A stretch of DNA of 64,000 nt from Loripinus fragilis (GCA_964019695.1 CAXHUL010000525.1:997001-1061000); one strand, 5' to 3'. Numbered from the stretch's first letter, positions 13,088 to 27,628 are shown. Notes: generated from the sequence alone by a model not told the origin. Numbers and translations are program-made.

Positions 13088-16000
13088 TTGTACGCGCTTT
13101 CTAAGGCTCTGATCGCTTTTAGATTTTGCACGCGGATAGGGCCAACAGAGGCGCAGGTATTGCCATGCGCACCCGCCCGCAACAATGTTTCGATACCGAG
13201 TTATCGGGGTGTGGAAGTCCGCCGCCCCGAAGCTTTACGCGCTTCCGTCTCGCGAACTACTATTTTCATCATGCCCACACGGGCATCAGTTTGTAGTACG
13301 GGAGGCCGTCTACAAATGGTGAAAATTTCAAAGCGTTCCGTCGGGAAATTAAAAAGTTATGAGCATTAGAAGATCTTCCCATTAGGCCCCATTAGGCCAC
13401 AGAAGCCGACCGGGCCTAAAACTTGCGCGGGTCACTTTCACGGACGGGCTCGAAACTGGTGCCAGAAGTTAGCCCCCGACCAGAGCTTCATTGTGAGGCA
13501 TTGCGTAAAATTTTCCGTCCCCCGAGTGCCGAGCAATAGCCCCTGAAAGGGCTTTCGGCACAATTTTCACGCCCTTATTTGAGCCACTTGTAGCCGAAGG
13601 AATTTTGCGCAAATGACTGAGAGGTGCTCCTGGGCACTGCTCATCACTTTGCAATAGGTTCCGGGGCTTTTCGCGAAGGTGGCGTTTTCTCAAACTTTGA
13701 TGGCATTAGTGGGTGGGGTGTGAAAACCTCCGAATGCATGGTTCTCAGCTCCTGCTGTGGGCAGCAAGCCAATTTTTTTTCCAAAATGTTGACCTATAAA
13801 AGAGCTTACTCGGGTGTGAAAATTATCATTGTGCGCGCGCGCCCCGGACCGCAATTATGATATTTCCTGTTTTCCCATAGGGCCCAAGGCAAATGGGGAT
13901 AGCGGTTGTACGCGCTTTCTAAGGCTCTGATCGCTTTTAGATTTTGCACGCGGATAGGGCCAACAGAGGCACAGGTATTGCCATGCGCACCCGCCCGCAA
14001 CAATGTTTCGATACCGAGTTATCGGGGTGTGGAAGTCCGCCGCCCCGAAGCTTTACGCGCTTCCGTCTCGCGAACTACTATTTTCATCATGCCCACACGG
14101 GCATCAGTTTGTAGTACGGGAGGCCGTCTACAAATGGTGAAAATTTCAAAGCGTTCCGTCGGGAAATTAAAAAGTTATGAGCATTAGAAGATCTTCCCAT
14201 TAGGCCCCATTAGGCCACAGAAGCCGACCGGGCCTAAAACTTGCGCGGGTCACTTTCACGGACGGGCTCGAAACTGGTGCCAGAAGTTAGCCCCCGACCA
14301 GAGCTTCATTGTGAGGCATTGCGTAAAATTTTCCGTCCCCCGAGTGCCGAGCAATAGCCCCTGAAAGGGCTTTCGGCACAATTTTCACGCCCTTATTTGA
14401 GCCACTTGTAGCCGAAGGAATTTTGCGCAAATGACTGAGAGGTGCTCCTGGGCACTGCTCATCACTTTGCAATAGGTTCCGGGGCTTTTCGCGAAGGTCG
14501 CGTTTTCTCAAACTTTGATGGCATTAGTGGGTGGGGTGTGAAAACCTCCGAATGCATGGTTCTCAGCTCCTGCTGTGGGCAGCAAGCCAATTTTTTTTCC
14601 AAAATGTTGACCTATAAAAGAGCTTACTCGGGTGTGAAAATTATCATTGTGCGCGCGCGCCCCGGACCGCAATTATGATATTTCCTGTTTTCCCATAGGG
14701 CCCAAGGCAAATGGGGATAGCGGTTGTACGCGCTTTCTAAGGCTCTGATCGCTTTTAGATTTTGCACGCGGATAGGGCCAACAGAGGCGCAGGTATTGCC
14801 ATGCGCACCCGCCCGCAACAATGTTTCGATACCGAGTTATCGGGGTGTGGAAGTCCGCCGCCCCGAAGCTTTACGCGCTTCCGTCTCGCGAACTACTATT
14901 TTCATCATGCCCACACGGGCATCAGTTTGTAGTACGGGAGGCCGTCTACAAATGGTGAAAATTTCAAAGCGTTCCGTCGGGAAATTAAAAAGTTATGAGC
15001 ATTAGAAGATCTTCCCATTAGGCCCCATTAGGCCACAGAAGCCGACCGGGCCTAAAACTTGCGCGGGTCACTTTCACGGACGGGCTCGAAACTGGTGCCA
15101 GAAGTTAGCCCCCGACCAGAGCTTCATTGTGAGGCATTGCGTAAAATTTTCCGTCCCCCGAGTGCCGAGCAATAGCCCCTGAAAGGGCTTTCGGCACAAT
15201 TTTCACGCCCTTATTTGAGCCACTTGTAGCCGAAGGAATTTTGCGCAAATGACTGAGAGGTGCTCCTGGGCACTGCTCATCACTTTGCAATAGGTTCCGG
15301 GGCTTTTCGCGAAGGTCGCGTTTTCTCAAACTTTGATGGCATTAGTGGGTGGGGTGTGAAAACCTCCGAATGCATGGTTCTCAGCTCCTGCTGTGGGCAG
15401 CAAGCCAATTTTTTTTCCAAAATGTTGACCTATAAAAGAGCTTACTCGGGTGTGAAAATTATCGTTGTGCGCGCGCGCCCCGGACCGCAATTATGATATT
15501 TCCTGTTTTCCCATAGGGCCCAAGGCAAATGGGGATAGCGGTTGTACGCGCTTTCTAAGGCTCTGATCGCTTTTAGATTTTGCACGCGGATAGGGCCAAC
15601 AGAGGCGCAGGTATTGCCATGCGCACCCGCCCGCAACAATGTTTCGATACCGAGTTATCGGGGTGTGGAAGTCCGCCGCCCCGAAGCTTTACGCGCTTCC
15701 GTCTCGCGAACTACTATTTTCATCATGCCCACACGGGCATCAGTTTGTAGTACGGGAGGCCGTCTACAAATGGTGAAAATTTCAAAGCGTTCCGTCGGGA
15801 AATTAAAAAGTTATGAGCATTAGAAGATCTTCCCATTAGGCCCCATTAGGCCACAGAAGCCGACCGGGCCTAAAACTTGCGCGGGTCACTTTCACGGACG
15901 GGCTCGAAACTGGTGCCAGAAGTTAGCCCCCGACCAGAGCTTCATTGTGAGGCATTGCGTAAAATTTTCCGTCCCCCGAGTGCCGAGCAATAGCCCCTGA

Positions 16001-17177
16001 AAGGGCTTTCGGCACAATTTTCACGCCCTTATTTGAGCCACTTGTAGCCGAAGGAATTTTGCGCAAATGACTGAGAGGTGCTCCTGGGCACTGCTCATCA
16101 CTTTGCAATAGGTTCCGGGGCTTTTCGCGAAGGTCGCGTTTTCTCAAACTTTGATGGCATTAGTGGGTGGGGTGTGAAAACCTCCGAATGCATGGTTCTC
16201 AGCTCCTGCTGTGGGCAGCAAGCCAATTTTTTTTCCAAAATGTTGACCTATAAAAGAGCTTACTCGGGTGTGAAAATTATCATTGTGCGCGCGCGCCCCG
16301 GACCGCAATTATGATATTTCCTGTTTTCCCATAGGGCCCAAGGCAAATGGGGATAGCGGTTGTACGCGCTTTCTAAGGCTCTGATCGCTTTTAGATTTTG
16401 CACGCGGATAGGGCCAACAGAGGCGCAGGTATTGCCATGCGCACCCGCCCGCAACAATGTTTCGATACCGAGTTATCGGGGTGTGGAAGTCCGCCGCCCC
16501 GAAGCTTTACGCGCTTCCGTCTCGCGAACTACTATTTTCATCATGCCCACACGGGCATCAGTTTGTAGTACTGGAGGCCGTCTACAAATGGTGAAAATTT
16601 CAAAGCGTTCCGTCGGGAAATTAAAAAGTTATGAGCATTAGAAGATCTTCCCATTAGGCCCCATTAGGCCACAGAAGCCGACCGGGCCTAAAACTTGCGC
16701 GGGTCACTTTCACGGACGGGCTCGAAACTGGTGCCAGAAGTTAGCCCCCGACCAGAGCTTCATTGTGAGGCATTGCGTAAAATTTTCCGTCCCCCGAGTG
16801 CCGAGCAATAGCCCCTGAAAGGGCTTTCGGCACAATTTTCACGCCCTTATTTGAGCCACTTGTAGCCGAAGGAATTTTGCGTAAATGACTGAGAGGTGCT
16901 CCTGGGCACTGCTCATCACTTTGCAATAGGTTCCGGGGCTTTTCGCGAAGGTCGCGTTTTCTCAAACTTTGATGGCATTAGTGGGTGGGGTGTGAAAACC
17001 TCCGAATGCATGGTTCTCAGCTCCTGCTGTGGGCAGCAAGCCAATTTTTTTTCCAAAATGTTGACCTATAAAAGAGCTTACTCGGGTGTGAAAATTATCA
17101 TTGTGCGCGCGCGCCCCGGACCGCAATTATGATATTTCCTGTTTTCCCATAGGGCCCAAGGCAAATGGGGATAGCGG

Positions 17178-17995
17178 TTGTACGCGCTTTCTAAGGCTCT
17201 GATCGCTTTTAGATTTTGCACGCGGATAGGGCCAACAGAGGCGCAGGTATTGCCATGCGCACCCGCCCGCAACAATGTTTCGATACCGAGTTATCGGGGT
17301 GTGGAAGTCCGCCGCCCCGAAGCTTTACGCGCTTCCGTCTCGCGAACTACTATTTTCATCATGCCCACACGGGCATCAGTTTGTAGTACGGGAGGCCGTC
17401 TACAAATGGTGAAAATTTCAAAGCGTTCCGTCGGGAAATTAAAAAGTTATGAGCATTAGAAGATCTTCCCATTAGGCCCCATTAGGCCACAGAAGCCGAC
17501 CGGGCCTATAACTTGCGCGGGTCACTTTCACGGACGGGCTCGAAACTGGTGCCAGAAGTTAGCCCCCGACCAGAGCTTCATTGTGAGGCATTGCGTAAAA
17601 TTTTCCGTCCCCCGAGTGCCGAGCAATAGCCCCTGAAAGGGCTTTCGGCACAATTTTCCCGCCCTTATTTGAGCCACTTGTAGCCGAAGGAATTTTGCGC
17701 AAATGACTGAGAGGTGCTCCTGGGCACTGCTCATCACTTTGCAATAGGTTCCGGGGCTTTTCGCGAAGGTCGCGTTTTCTCAAACTTTGATGGCATTAGT
17801 GGGTGGGGTGTGAAAACCTCCGAATGCATGGTTCTCAGCTCCTGCTGTGGGCAGCAAGCCAATTTTTTTTCCAAAATGTTGACCTATAAAAGAGCTTACT
17901 CGGGTGTGAAAATTATCATTGTGCGCGCGCGCCCCGGACCGCAATTATGATATTTCCTGTTTTCCCATAGGGCCCAAGGCAAATGGGGATAGCGG
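17178..17995. repeat. Variant monomer with the linked pair 17509 T and 17659 C
   Basis: Two transversions 150 bp apart occur together here, in the unit at 20450 (20781 and 20931) and in the unit at 62983 (63314 and 63464), and I saw neither alone. Two linked transversions are unlikely to arise three times, so the three units probably share a recent ancestor. Confidence 0.85.
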
Positions 17996-19631
17996 TTGTA
18001 CGCGCTTTCTAAGGCTCTGATCGCTTTTAGATTTTGCACGCGGATAGGGCCAACAGAGGCGCAGGTATTGCCATGCGCACCCGCCCGCAACAATGTTTCG
18101 ATACCGAGTTATCGGGGTGTGGAAGTCCGCCGCCCCGAAGCTTTACGCGCTTCCGTCTCGCGAACTACTATTTTCATCATGCCCACACGGGCATCAGTTT
18201 GTAGTACGGGAGGCCGTCTACAAATGGTGAAAATTTCAAAGCGTTCCGTCGGGAAATTAAAAAGTTATGAGCATTAGAAGATCTTCCCATTAGGCCCCAT
18301 TAGGCCACAGAAGCCGACCGGGCCTAAAACTTGCGCGGGTCACTTTCACGGACGGGCTCGAAACTGGTGCCAGAAGTTAGCCCCCGACCAGAGCTTCATT
18401 GTGAGGCATTGCGTAAAATTTTCCGTCCCCCGAGTGCCGAGCAATAGCCCCTGAAAGGGCTTTCGGCACAATTTTCACGCCCTTATTTGAGCCACTTGTA
18501 GCCGAAGGAATTTTGCGCAAATGACTGAGAGGTGCTCCTGGGCACTGCTCATCACTTTGCAATAGGTTCCGGGGCTTTTCGCGAAGGTCGCGTTTTCTCA
18601 AACTTTGATGGCATTAGTGGGTGGGGTGTGAAAACCTCCGAATGCATGGTTCTCAGCTCCTGCTGTGGGCAGCAAGCCAATTTTTTTTCCAAAATGTTGA
18701 CCTATAAAAGAGCTTACTCGGGTGTGAAAATTATCATTGTGCGCGCGCGCCCCGGACCGCAATTATGATATTTCCTGTTTTCCCATAGGGCCCAAGGCAA
18801 ATGGGGATAGCGGTTGTACGCGCTTTCTAAGGCTCTGATCGCTTTTAGATTTTGCACGCGGATAGGGCCAACAGAGGCGCAGGTATTGCCATGCGCACCC
18901 GCCCGCAACAATGTTTCGATACCGAGTTATCGGGGTGTGGAAGTCCGCCGCCCCGAAGCTTTACGCGCTTCCGTCTCGCGAACTACTATTTTCATCATGC
19001 CCACACGGGCATCAGTTTGTAGTACGGGAGGCCGTCTACAAATGGTGAAAATTTCAAAGCGTTCCGTCGGGAAATTAAAAAGTTATGAGCATTAGAAGAT
19101 CTTCCCATTAGGCCCCATTAGGCCACAGAAGCCGACCGGGCCTAAAACTTGCGCGGGTCACTTTCACGGACGGGCTCGAAACTGGTGCCAGAAGTTAGCC
19201 CCCGACCAGAGCTTCATTGTGAGGCATTGCGTAAAATTTTCCGTCCCCCGAGTGCCGAGCAATAGCCCCTGAAAGGGCTTTCGGCACAATTTTCACGCCC
19301 TTATTTGAGCCACTTGTAGCCGAAGGAATTTTGCGCAAATGACTGAGAGGTGCTCCTGGGCACTGCTCATCACTTTGCAATAGGTTCCGGGGCTTTTCGC
19401 GAAGGTCGCGTTTTCTCAAACTTTGATGGCATTAGTGGGTGGGGTGTGAAAACCTCCGAATGCATGGTTCTCAGCTCCTGCTGTGGGCAGCAAGCCAATT
19501 TTTTTTCCAAAATGTTGACCTATAAAAGAGCTTACTCGGGTGTGAAAATTATCATTGTGCGCGCGCGCCCCGGACCGCAATTATGATATTTCCTGTTTTC
19601 CCATAGGGCCCAAGGCAAATGGGGATAGCGG

Positions 19632-20449
19632 TTGTACGCGCTTTCTAAGGCTCTGATCGCTTTTAGATTTTGCACGCGGATAGGGCCAACAGAGGCGCAG
19701 GTATTGCCATGCGCACCCGCCCGCAACAATGTTTCGATACCGAGTTATCGGGGTGTTGAAGTAAGCCGCCCCGAAGCTTTACGCGCTTCCGTCTCGCGAA
19801 CTACTATTTTCATCATGCCCACACGGGCATCAGTTTGTAGTACGGGAGGCCGTCTACAAATGGTGAAAATTTCAAAGCGTTCCGTCGGGAAATTAAAAAG
19901 TTATGAGCATTAGAAGATCTTCCCATTAGGCCCCATTAGGCCACAGAAGCCGACCGGGCCTAAAACTTGCGCGGGTCACTTTCACGGACAGGCTCGAAAC
20001 TGGTGCCAGAAGTTAGCCCCCGACCAGAGCTTCATTGTGAGGCATTGCGTAAAATTTTCCGTCCCCCGAGTGCCGAGCAATAGCCCCTGAAAGGGCTTTC
20101 GGCACAATTTTCACGCCCTTATTTGAGCCACTTGTAGCCGAAGGAATTTTGCGCAAATGACTGAGAGGTGCTCCTGGGCACTGCTCATCACTTTGCAATA
20201 GGTTCTGGGGCTTTTCGCGAAGGTCGCGTTTTCTCAAACTTTGATGGCATTAGTGGGTGGGGTGTGAAAACCTCCGAATGCATGGTTCTCAGCTCCTGCT
20301 GTGGGCAGCAAGCCAATTTTTTTTCCAAAATGTTGACCTATAAAAGAGCTTACTCGGGTGTGAAAATTATCATTGTGCGCGCGCGCCCCGGACCGCAATT
20401 ATGATATTTCCTGTTTTCCCATAGGGCCCAAGGCAAATGGGGATAGCGG
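19632..20449. repeat. Variant monomer with a three-base cluster
   Basis: Three transversions lie within eight bases (19757 G to T, 19763 C to A, 19764 C to A). G to A at 19990 and C to T at 20206 follow. It is among the most altered units in the window. The cluster suggests a single multi-base event rather than three separate point mutations. Confidence 0.85.
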
Positions 20450-21267
20450 TTGTACGCGCTTTCTAAGGCTCTGATCGCTTTTAGATTTTGCACGCGGATA
20501 GGGCCAACAGAGGCGCAGGTATTGCCATGCGCACCCGCCCGCAACAATGTTTCGATACCGAGTTATCGGGGTGTGGAAGTCCGCCGCCCCGAAGCTTTAC
20601 GCGCTTCCGTCTCGCGAACTACTATTTTCATCATGCCCACACGGGCATCAGTTTGTAGTACGGGAGGCCGTCTACAAATGGTGAAAATTTCAAAGCGTTC
20701 CGTCGGGAAATTAAAAAGTTATGAGCATTAGAAGATCTTCCCATTAGGCCCCATTAGGCCACAGAAGCCGACCGGGCCTATAACTTGCGCGGGTCACTTT
20801 CACGGACGGGCTCGAAACTGGTGCCAGAAGTTAGCCCCCGACCAGAGCTTCATTGTGAGGCATTGCGTAAAATTTTCCGTCCCCCGAGTGCCGAGCAATA
20901 GCCCCTGAAAGGGCTTTCGGCACAATTTTCCCGCCCTTATTTGAGCCACTTGTAGCCGAAGGAATTTTGCGCAAATGACTGAGAGGTGCTCCTGGGCACT
21001 GCTCATCACTTTGCAATAGGTTCCGGGGCTTTTCGCGAAGGTCGCGTTTTCTCAAACTTTGATGGCATTAGTGGGTGGGGTGTGAAAACCTCCGAATGCA
21101 TGGTTCTCAGCTCCTGCTGTGGGCAGCAAGCCAATTTTTTTTCCAAAATGTTGACCTATAAAAGAGCTTACTCGGGTGTGAAAATTATCATTGTGCGCGC
21201 GCGCCCCGGACCGCAATTATGATATTTCCTGTTTTCCCATAGGGCCCAAGGCAAATGGGGATAGCGG
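20450..21267. repeat. Second copy of the linked-pair variant monomer
   Basis: It carries A to T at 20781 and A to C at 20931, the same pair as the unit four monomers upstream at 17178. No other difference from consensus was noticed. Confidence 0.85.
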
Positions 21268-23721
21268 TTGTACGCGCTTTCTAAGGCTCTGATCGCTTTT
21301 AGATTTTGCACGCGGATAGGGCCAACAGAGGCGCAGGTATTGCCATGCGCACCCGCCCGCAACAATGTTTCGATACCGAGTTATCGGGGTGTGGAAGTCC
21401 GCCGCCCCGAAGCTTTACGCGCTTCCGTCTTGCGAACTACTATTTTCATCATGCCCACACGGGCATCAGTTTGTAGTACGGGAGGCCGTCTACAAATGGT
21501 GAAAATTTCAAAGCGTTCCGTCGGGAAATTAAAAAGTTATGAGCATTAGAAGATCTTCCCATTAGGCCCCATTAGGCCACAGAAGCCGACCGGGCCTAAA
21601 ACTTGCGCGGGTCACTTTCACGGACGGGCTCGAAACTGGTGCCAGAAGTTAGCCCCCGACCAGAGCTTCATTGTGAGGCATTGCGTAAAATTTTCCGTCC
21701 CCCGAGTGCCGAGCAATAGCCCCTGAAAGGGCTTTCGGCACAATTTTCACGCCCTTATTTGAGCCACTTGTAGCCGAAGGAATTTTGCGCAAATGACTGA
21801 GAGGTGCTCCTGGGCACTGCTCATCACTTTGCAATAGGTTCCGGGGCTTTTCGCGAAGGTCGCGTTTTCTCAAACTTTGATGGCATTAGTGGGTGGGGTG
21901 TGAAAACCTCCGAATGCATGGTTCTCAGCTCCTGCTGTGGGCAGCAAGCCAATTTTTTTTCCAAAATGTTGACCTATAAAAGAGCTTACTCGGGTGTGAA
22001 AATTATCATTGTGCGCGCGCGCCCCGGACCGCAATTATGATATTTCCTGTTTTCCCATAGGGCCCAAGGCAAATGGGGATAGCGGTTGTACGCGCTTTCT
22101 AAGGCTCTGATCGCTTTTAGATTTTGCACGCGGATAGGGCCAACAGAGGCGCAGGTATTGCCATGCGCACCCGCCCGCAACAATGTTTCGATACCGAGTT
22201 ATCGGGGTGTGGAAGTCCGCCGCCCCGAAGCTTTACGCGCTTCCGTCTCGCGAACTACTATTTTCATCATGCCCACACGGGCATCAGTTTGTAGTACGGG
22301 AGGCCGTCTACAAATGGTGAAAATTTCAAAGCGTTCCGTCGGGAAATTAAAAAGTTATGAGCATTAGAAGATCTTCCCATTAGGCCCCATTAGGCCACAG
22401 AAGCCGACCGGGCCTAAAACTTGCGCGGGTCACTTTCACGGACGGGCTCGAAACTGGTGCCAGAAGTTAGCCCCCGACCAGAGCTTCATTGTGAGGCATT
22501 GCGTAAAATTTTCCGTCCCCCGAGTGCCGAGCAATAGCCCCTGAAAGGGCTTTCGGCACAATTTTCACGCCCTTATTTGAGCCACTTGTAGCCGAAGGAA
22601 TTTTGCCCAAATGACTGAGAGGTGCTCCTGGGCACTGCTCATCACTTTGCAATAGGTTCCGGGGCTTTTCGCGAAGGTCGCGTTTTCTCAAACTTTGATG
22701 GCATTAGTGGGTGGGGTGTGAAAACCTCCGAATGCATGGTTCTCAGCTCCTGCTGTGGGCAGCAAGCCAATTTTTTTTCCAAAATGTTGACCTATAAAAG
22801 AGCTTACTCGGGTGTGAAAATTATCATTGTGCGCGCGCGCCCCGGACCGCAATTATGATATTTCCTGTTTTCCCATAGGGCCCAAGGCAAATGGGGATAG
22901 CGGTTGTACGCGCTTTCTAAGGCTCTGATCGCTTTTAGATTTTGCACGCGGATAGGGCCAACAGAGGCGCAGGTATTGCCATGCGCACCCGCCCGCAACA
23001 ATGTTTCGATACCGAGTTATCGGGGTGTGGAAGTCCGCCGCCCCGAAGCTTTACGCGCTTCCGTCTCGCGAACTACTATTTTCATCATGCCCACACGGGC
23101 ATCAGTTTGTAGTACGGGAGGCCGTCTACAAATGGTGAAAATTTCAAAGCGTTCCGTCGGGAAATTAAAAAGTTATGAGCATTAGAAGATCTTCCCATTA
23201 GGCCCCATTAGGCCACAGAAGCCGACCGGGCCTAAAACTTGCGCGGGTCACTTTCACGGACGGGCTCGAAACTGGTGCCAGAAGTTAGCCCCCGACCAGA
23301 GCTTCATTGTGAGGCATTGCGTAAAATTTTCCGTCCCCCGAGTGCCGAGCAATAGCCCCTGAAAGGGCTTTCGGCACAATTTTCACGCCCTTATTTGAGC
23401 CACTTGTAGCCGAAGGAATTTTGCGCAAATGACTGAGAGGTGCTCCTGGGCACTGCTCATCACTTTGCAATAGGTTCCGGGGCTTTTCGCGAAGGTCGCG
23501 TTTTCTCAAACTTTGATGGCATTAGTGGGTGGGGTGTGAAAACCTCCGAATGCATGGTTCTCAGCTCCTGCTGTGGGCAGCAAGCCAATTTTTTTTCCAA
23601 AATGTTGACCTATAAAAGAGCTTACTCGGGTGTGAAAATTATCATTGTGCGCGCGCGCCCCGGACCGCAATTATGATATTTCCTGTTTTCCCATAGGGCC
23701 CAAGGCAAATGGGGATAGCGG

Positions 23722-26700
23722 TTGTACGCGCTTTCTAAGGCTCTGATCGCTTTTAGATTTTGCACGCGGATAGGGCCAACAGAGGCGCAGGTATTGCCAT
23801 GCGCACCCGCCCGCAACAATGTTTCGATACCGAGTTATCGGGGTGTGGAAGTCCGCCGCCCCGAAGCTTTACGCGCTTCCGTCTCGCGAACTACTATTTT
23901 CATCATGCCCACACGGGCATCAGTTTGTAGTACGGGAGGCCGTCTACAAATGGTGAAAATTTCAAAGCGTTCCGTCGGGAAATTAAAAAGTTATGAGCAT
24001 TAGAAGATCTTCCCATTAGGCCCCATTAGGCCACAGAAGCCGACCGGGCCTAAAACTTGCGCGGGTCACTTTCACGGACGGGCTCGAAACTGGTGCCAGA
24101 AGTTAGCCCCCGACCAGAGCTTCATTGTGAGGCATTGCGTAAAATTTTCCGTCCCCCGAGTGCCGAGCAATAGCCCCTGAAAGGGCTTTCGGCACAATTT
24201 TCACGCCCTTATTTGAGCCACTTGTAGCCGAAGGAATTTTGCGCAAATGACTGAGAGGTGCTCCTGGGCACTGCTCATCACTTTGCAATAGGTTCCGGGG
24301 CTTTTCGCGAAGGTCGCGTTTTCTCAAACTTTGATGGCATTAGTGGGTGGGGTGTGAAAACCTCCGAATGCATTGTTCTCAGCTCCTGCTGTGGGCAGCA
24401 AGCCAATTTTTTTTCCAAAATGTTGACCTATAAAAGAGCTTACTCGGGTGTGAAAATTATCATTGTGCGCGCGCGCCCCGGACCGCAATTATGATATTTC
24501 CTGTTTTCCCATAGGGCCCAAGGCAAATGGGGATAGCGGTTGTACGCGCTTTCTAAGGCTCTGATCGCTTTTAGATTTTGCACGCGGATAGGGCCAACAG
24601 AGGCGCAGGTATTGCCATGCGCACCCGCCCGCAACAATGTTTCGATACCGAGTTATCGGGGTGTGGAAGTCCGCCGCCCCGAAGCTTTACGCGCTTCCGT
24701 CTCGCGAACTACTATTTTCATCATGCCCACACGGGCATCAGTTTGTAGTACGGGAGGCCGTCTACAAATGGTGAAAATTTCAAAGCGTTCCGTCGGGAAA
24801 TTAAAAAGTTATGAGCATTAGAAGATCTTCCCATTAGGCCCCATTAGGCCACAGAAGCCGACCGGGCCTAAAACTTGCGCGGGTCACTTTCACGGACGGG
24901 CTCGAAACTGGTGCCAGAAGTTAGCCCCCGACCAGAGCTTCATTGTGAGGCATTGCGTAAAATTTTCCGTCCCCCGAGTGCCGAGCAATAGCCCCTGAAA
25001 GGGCTTTCGGCACAATTTTCACGCCCTTATTTGAGCCACTTGTAGCCGAAGGAATTTTGCGCAAATGACTGAGAGGTGCTCCTGGGCACTGCTCATCACT
25101 TTGCAATAGGTTCCGGGGCTTTTCGCGAAGGTCGCGTTTTCTCAAACTTTGATGGCATTAGTGGGTGGGGTGTGAAAACCTCCGAATGCATGGTTCTCAG
25201 CTCCTGCTGTGGGCAGCAAGCCAATTTTTTTTCCAAAATGTTGACCTATAAAAGAGCTTACTCGGGTGTGAAAATTATCATTGTGCGCGCGCGCCCCGGA
25301 CCGCAATTATGATATTTCCTGTTTTCTCATAGGGCCCAAGGCAAATGGGGATAGCGGTTGTACGCGCTTTCTAAGGCTCTGATCGCTTTTGGATTTTGCA
25401 CGCGGATAGGGCCAACAGAGGCGCAGGTATTGCCATGCGCACCCGCCCGCAACAATGTTTCGATACCGAGTTATCGGGGTGTGGAAGTCCGCCGCCCCGA
25501 AGCTTTACGCGCTTCCGTCTCGCGAACTACTATTTTCATCATGCCCACACGGGCATCAGTTTGTAGTACGGGAGGCCGTCTACAAATGGTGAAAATTTCA
25601 AAGCGTTCCGTCGGGAAATTAAAAAGTTATGAGCATTAGAAGATCTTCCCATTAGGCCCCATTAGGCCACAGAAGCCGACCGGGCCTAAAACTTGCGCGG
25701 GTCACTTTCACGGACGGGCTCGAAACTGGTGCCAGAAGTTAGCCCCCGACCAGAGCTTCATTGTGAGGCATTGCGTAAAATTTTCCGTCCCCCGAGTGCC
25801 GAGCAATAGCCCCTGAAAGGGCTTTCGGCACAATTTTCACGCCCTTATTTGAGCCACTTGTAGCCGAAGGAATTTTGCGCAAATGACTGAGAGGTGCTCC
25901 TGGGCACTGCTCATCACTTTGCAATAGGTTCCGGGGCTTTTCGCGAAGGTCGCGTTTTCTCAAACTTTGATGGCATTAGTGGGTGGGGTGTGAAAACCTC
26001 CGAATGCATGGTTCTCAGCTCCTGCTGTGGGCAGCAAGCCAATTTTTTTTCCAAAATGTTGACCTATAAAAGAGCTTACTCGGGTGTGAAAATTATCATT
26101 GTGCGCGCGCGCCCCGGACCGCAATTATGATATTTCCTGTTTTCCCATAGGGCCCAAGGCAAATGGGGATAGCGGTTGTACGCGCTTTCTAAGGCTCTGA
26201 TCGCTTTTAGATTTTGCACGCGGATAGGGCCAACAGAGGCGCAGGTATTGCCATGCGCACCCGCCCGCAACAATGTTTCGATACCGAGTTATCGGGGTGT
26301 GGAAGTCCGCCGCCCCGAAGCTTTACGCGCTTCCGTCTCGCGAACTACTATTTTCATCATGCCCACACGGGCATCAGTTTGTAGTACGGGAGGCCGTCTA
26401 CAAATGGTGAAAATTTCAAAGCGTTCCGTCGGGAAATTAAAAAGTTATGAGCATTAGAAGATCTTCCCATTAGGCCCCATTAGGCACCAGAAGCCGACCG
26501 GGCCTAAAACTTGCGTGGGTCACTTTCACGGACGGGCTCGAAACTGGTGCCAGAAGTTAGCCCCCGACCAGAGCTTCATTGTGAGGCATTGCGTAAAATT
26601 TTCCGTCCCCCGAGTGCCGAGCAATAGCCCCTGAAAGGGCTTCGGCACAATTTTCACGCCCTTATTTGAGCCACTTGTAGCCGAAGGAATTTTGCGCAAA

Positions 26701-27628
26701 TGACTGAGAGGTGCTCCTGGGCACTGCTCATCACTTTGCAATAGGTTCCGGGGCTTTTCGCGAAGGTCGCGTTTTCTCAAACTTTGATGGCATTAGTGGG
26801 TGGGGTGTGAAAACCTCCGAATGCATGGTTCTCAGCTCCTGCTGTGGGCAGCAAGCCAATTTTTTTTCCAAAATGTTGACCTATAAAAGAGCTTACTCGG
26901 GTGTGAAAATTATCATTGTGCGCGCGCGCCCCGGACCGCAATTATGATATTTCCTGTTTTCCCATAGGGCCCAAGGCAAATGGGGATAGCGGTTGTACGC
27001 GCTTTCTAAGGCTCTGATCGCTTTTAGATTTTGCACGCGGATAGGGCCAACAGAGGCGCAGGTATTGCCATGCGCACCCGCCCGCAACAATGTTTCGATA
27101 CCGAGTTATCGGGGTGTGGAAGTCCGCCGCCCCGAAGCTTTACGCGCTTCCGTCTCGCGAACTACTATTTTCATCATGCCCACACGGGCATCAGTTTGTA
27201 GTACGGGAGGCCGTCTACAAATGGTGAAAATTTCAAAGCGTTCCGTCGGGAAATTAAAAAGTTATGAGCATTAGAAGATCTTCCCATTAGGCCCCATTAG
27301 GCCACAGAAGCCGACCGGGCCTAAAACTTGCGCGGGTCACTTTCACGGACGGGCTCGAAACTGGTGCCAGAAGTTAGCCCCCAACCAGAGCTTCATTGTG
27401 AGGCATTGCGTAAAATTTTCCGTCCCCCGAGTGCCGAGCAATAGCCCCTGAAAGGGCTTTCGGCACAATTTTCACGCCCTTATTTGAGCCACTTGTAGCC
27501 GAAGGAATTTTGCGCAAATGACTGAGAGGTGCTCCTGGGCACTGCTCATCACTTTGCAATAGGTTCCGGGGCTTTTCGCGAAGGTCGCGTTTTCTCAAAC
27601 TTTGATGGCATTAGTGGGTGGGGTGTGA
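23722..27628. repeat. Segment A of a 17-unit-spaced duplication
   Basis: The five units carry, in order, G to T at 24374, C to T at 25327 with A to G at 25391, C to T at 26516, and G to A at 27383. The same changes in the same order and at the same monomer spacing recur in segment B at 37627-41533. Segment A differs in lacking the G to C change seen in B at 38906 and in having private changes at 26486-26487 and a one-base deletion near 26640. The limits given are whole-unit approximations around the outermost shared marks. Confidence 0.8.
26176..26992. repeat. 817-bp monomer, the most altered unit of its region
   Basis: One T is missing from GGGCTTTCGG near 26640. The unit also has a CA to AC swap at 26486-26487 and a CpG transition at 26516 that is shared with the unit at 40081 (position 40421). 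Confidence 0.93.

Larger units (their letters stand above)
12270..26175. repeat. Block of seventeen 818-bp monomers
   Basis: Units start at 12270 and every 818 bp to 25358. Differences noted: 12539 and 12541 (shared with the unit at 7363), 12687 G to T, 13681 C to G, 13971 G to A, 15464 A to G, 16572 G to T, 16882 C to T, 17509 A to T with 17659 A to C, a cluster at 19757, 19763 and 19764, 19990 G to A, 20206 C to T, 20781 with 20931, 21431 C to T, 22607 G to C, 24374 G to T, 25327 C to T and 25391 A to G. Several recur in other blocks and mark shared ancestry. Confidence 0.95.
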
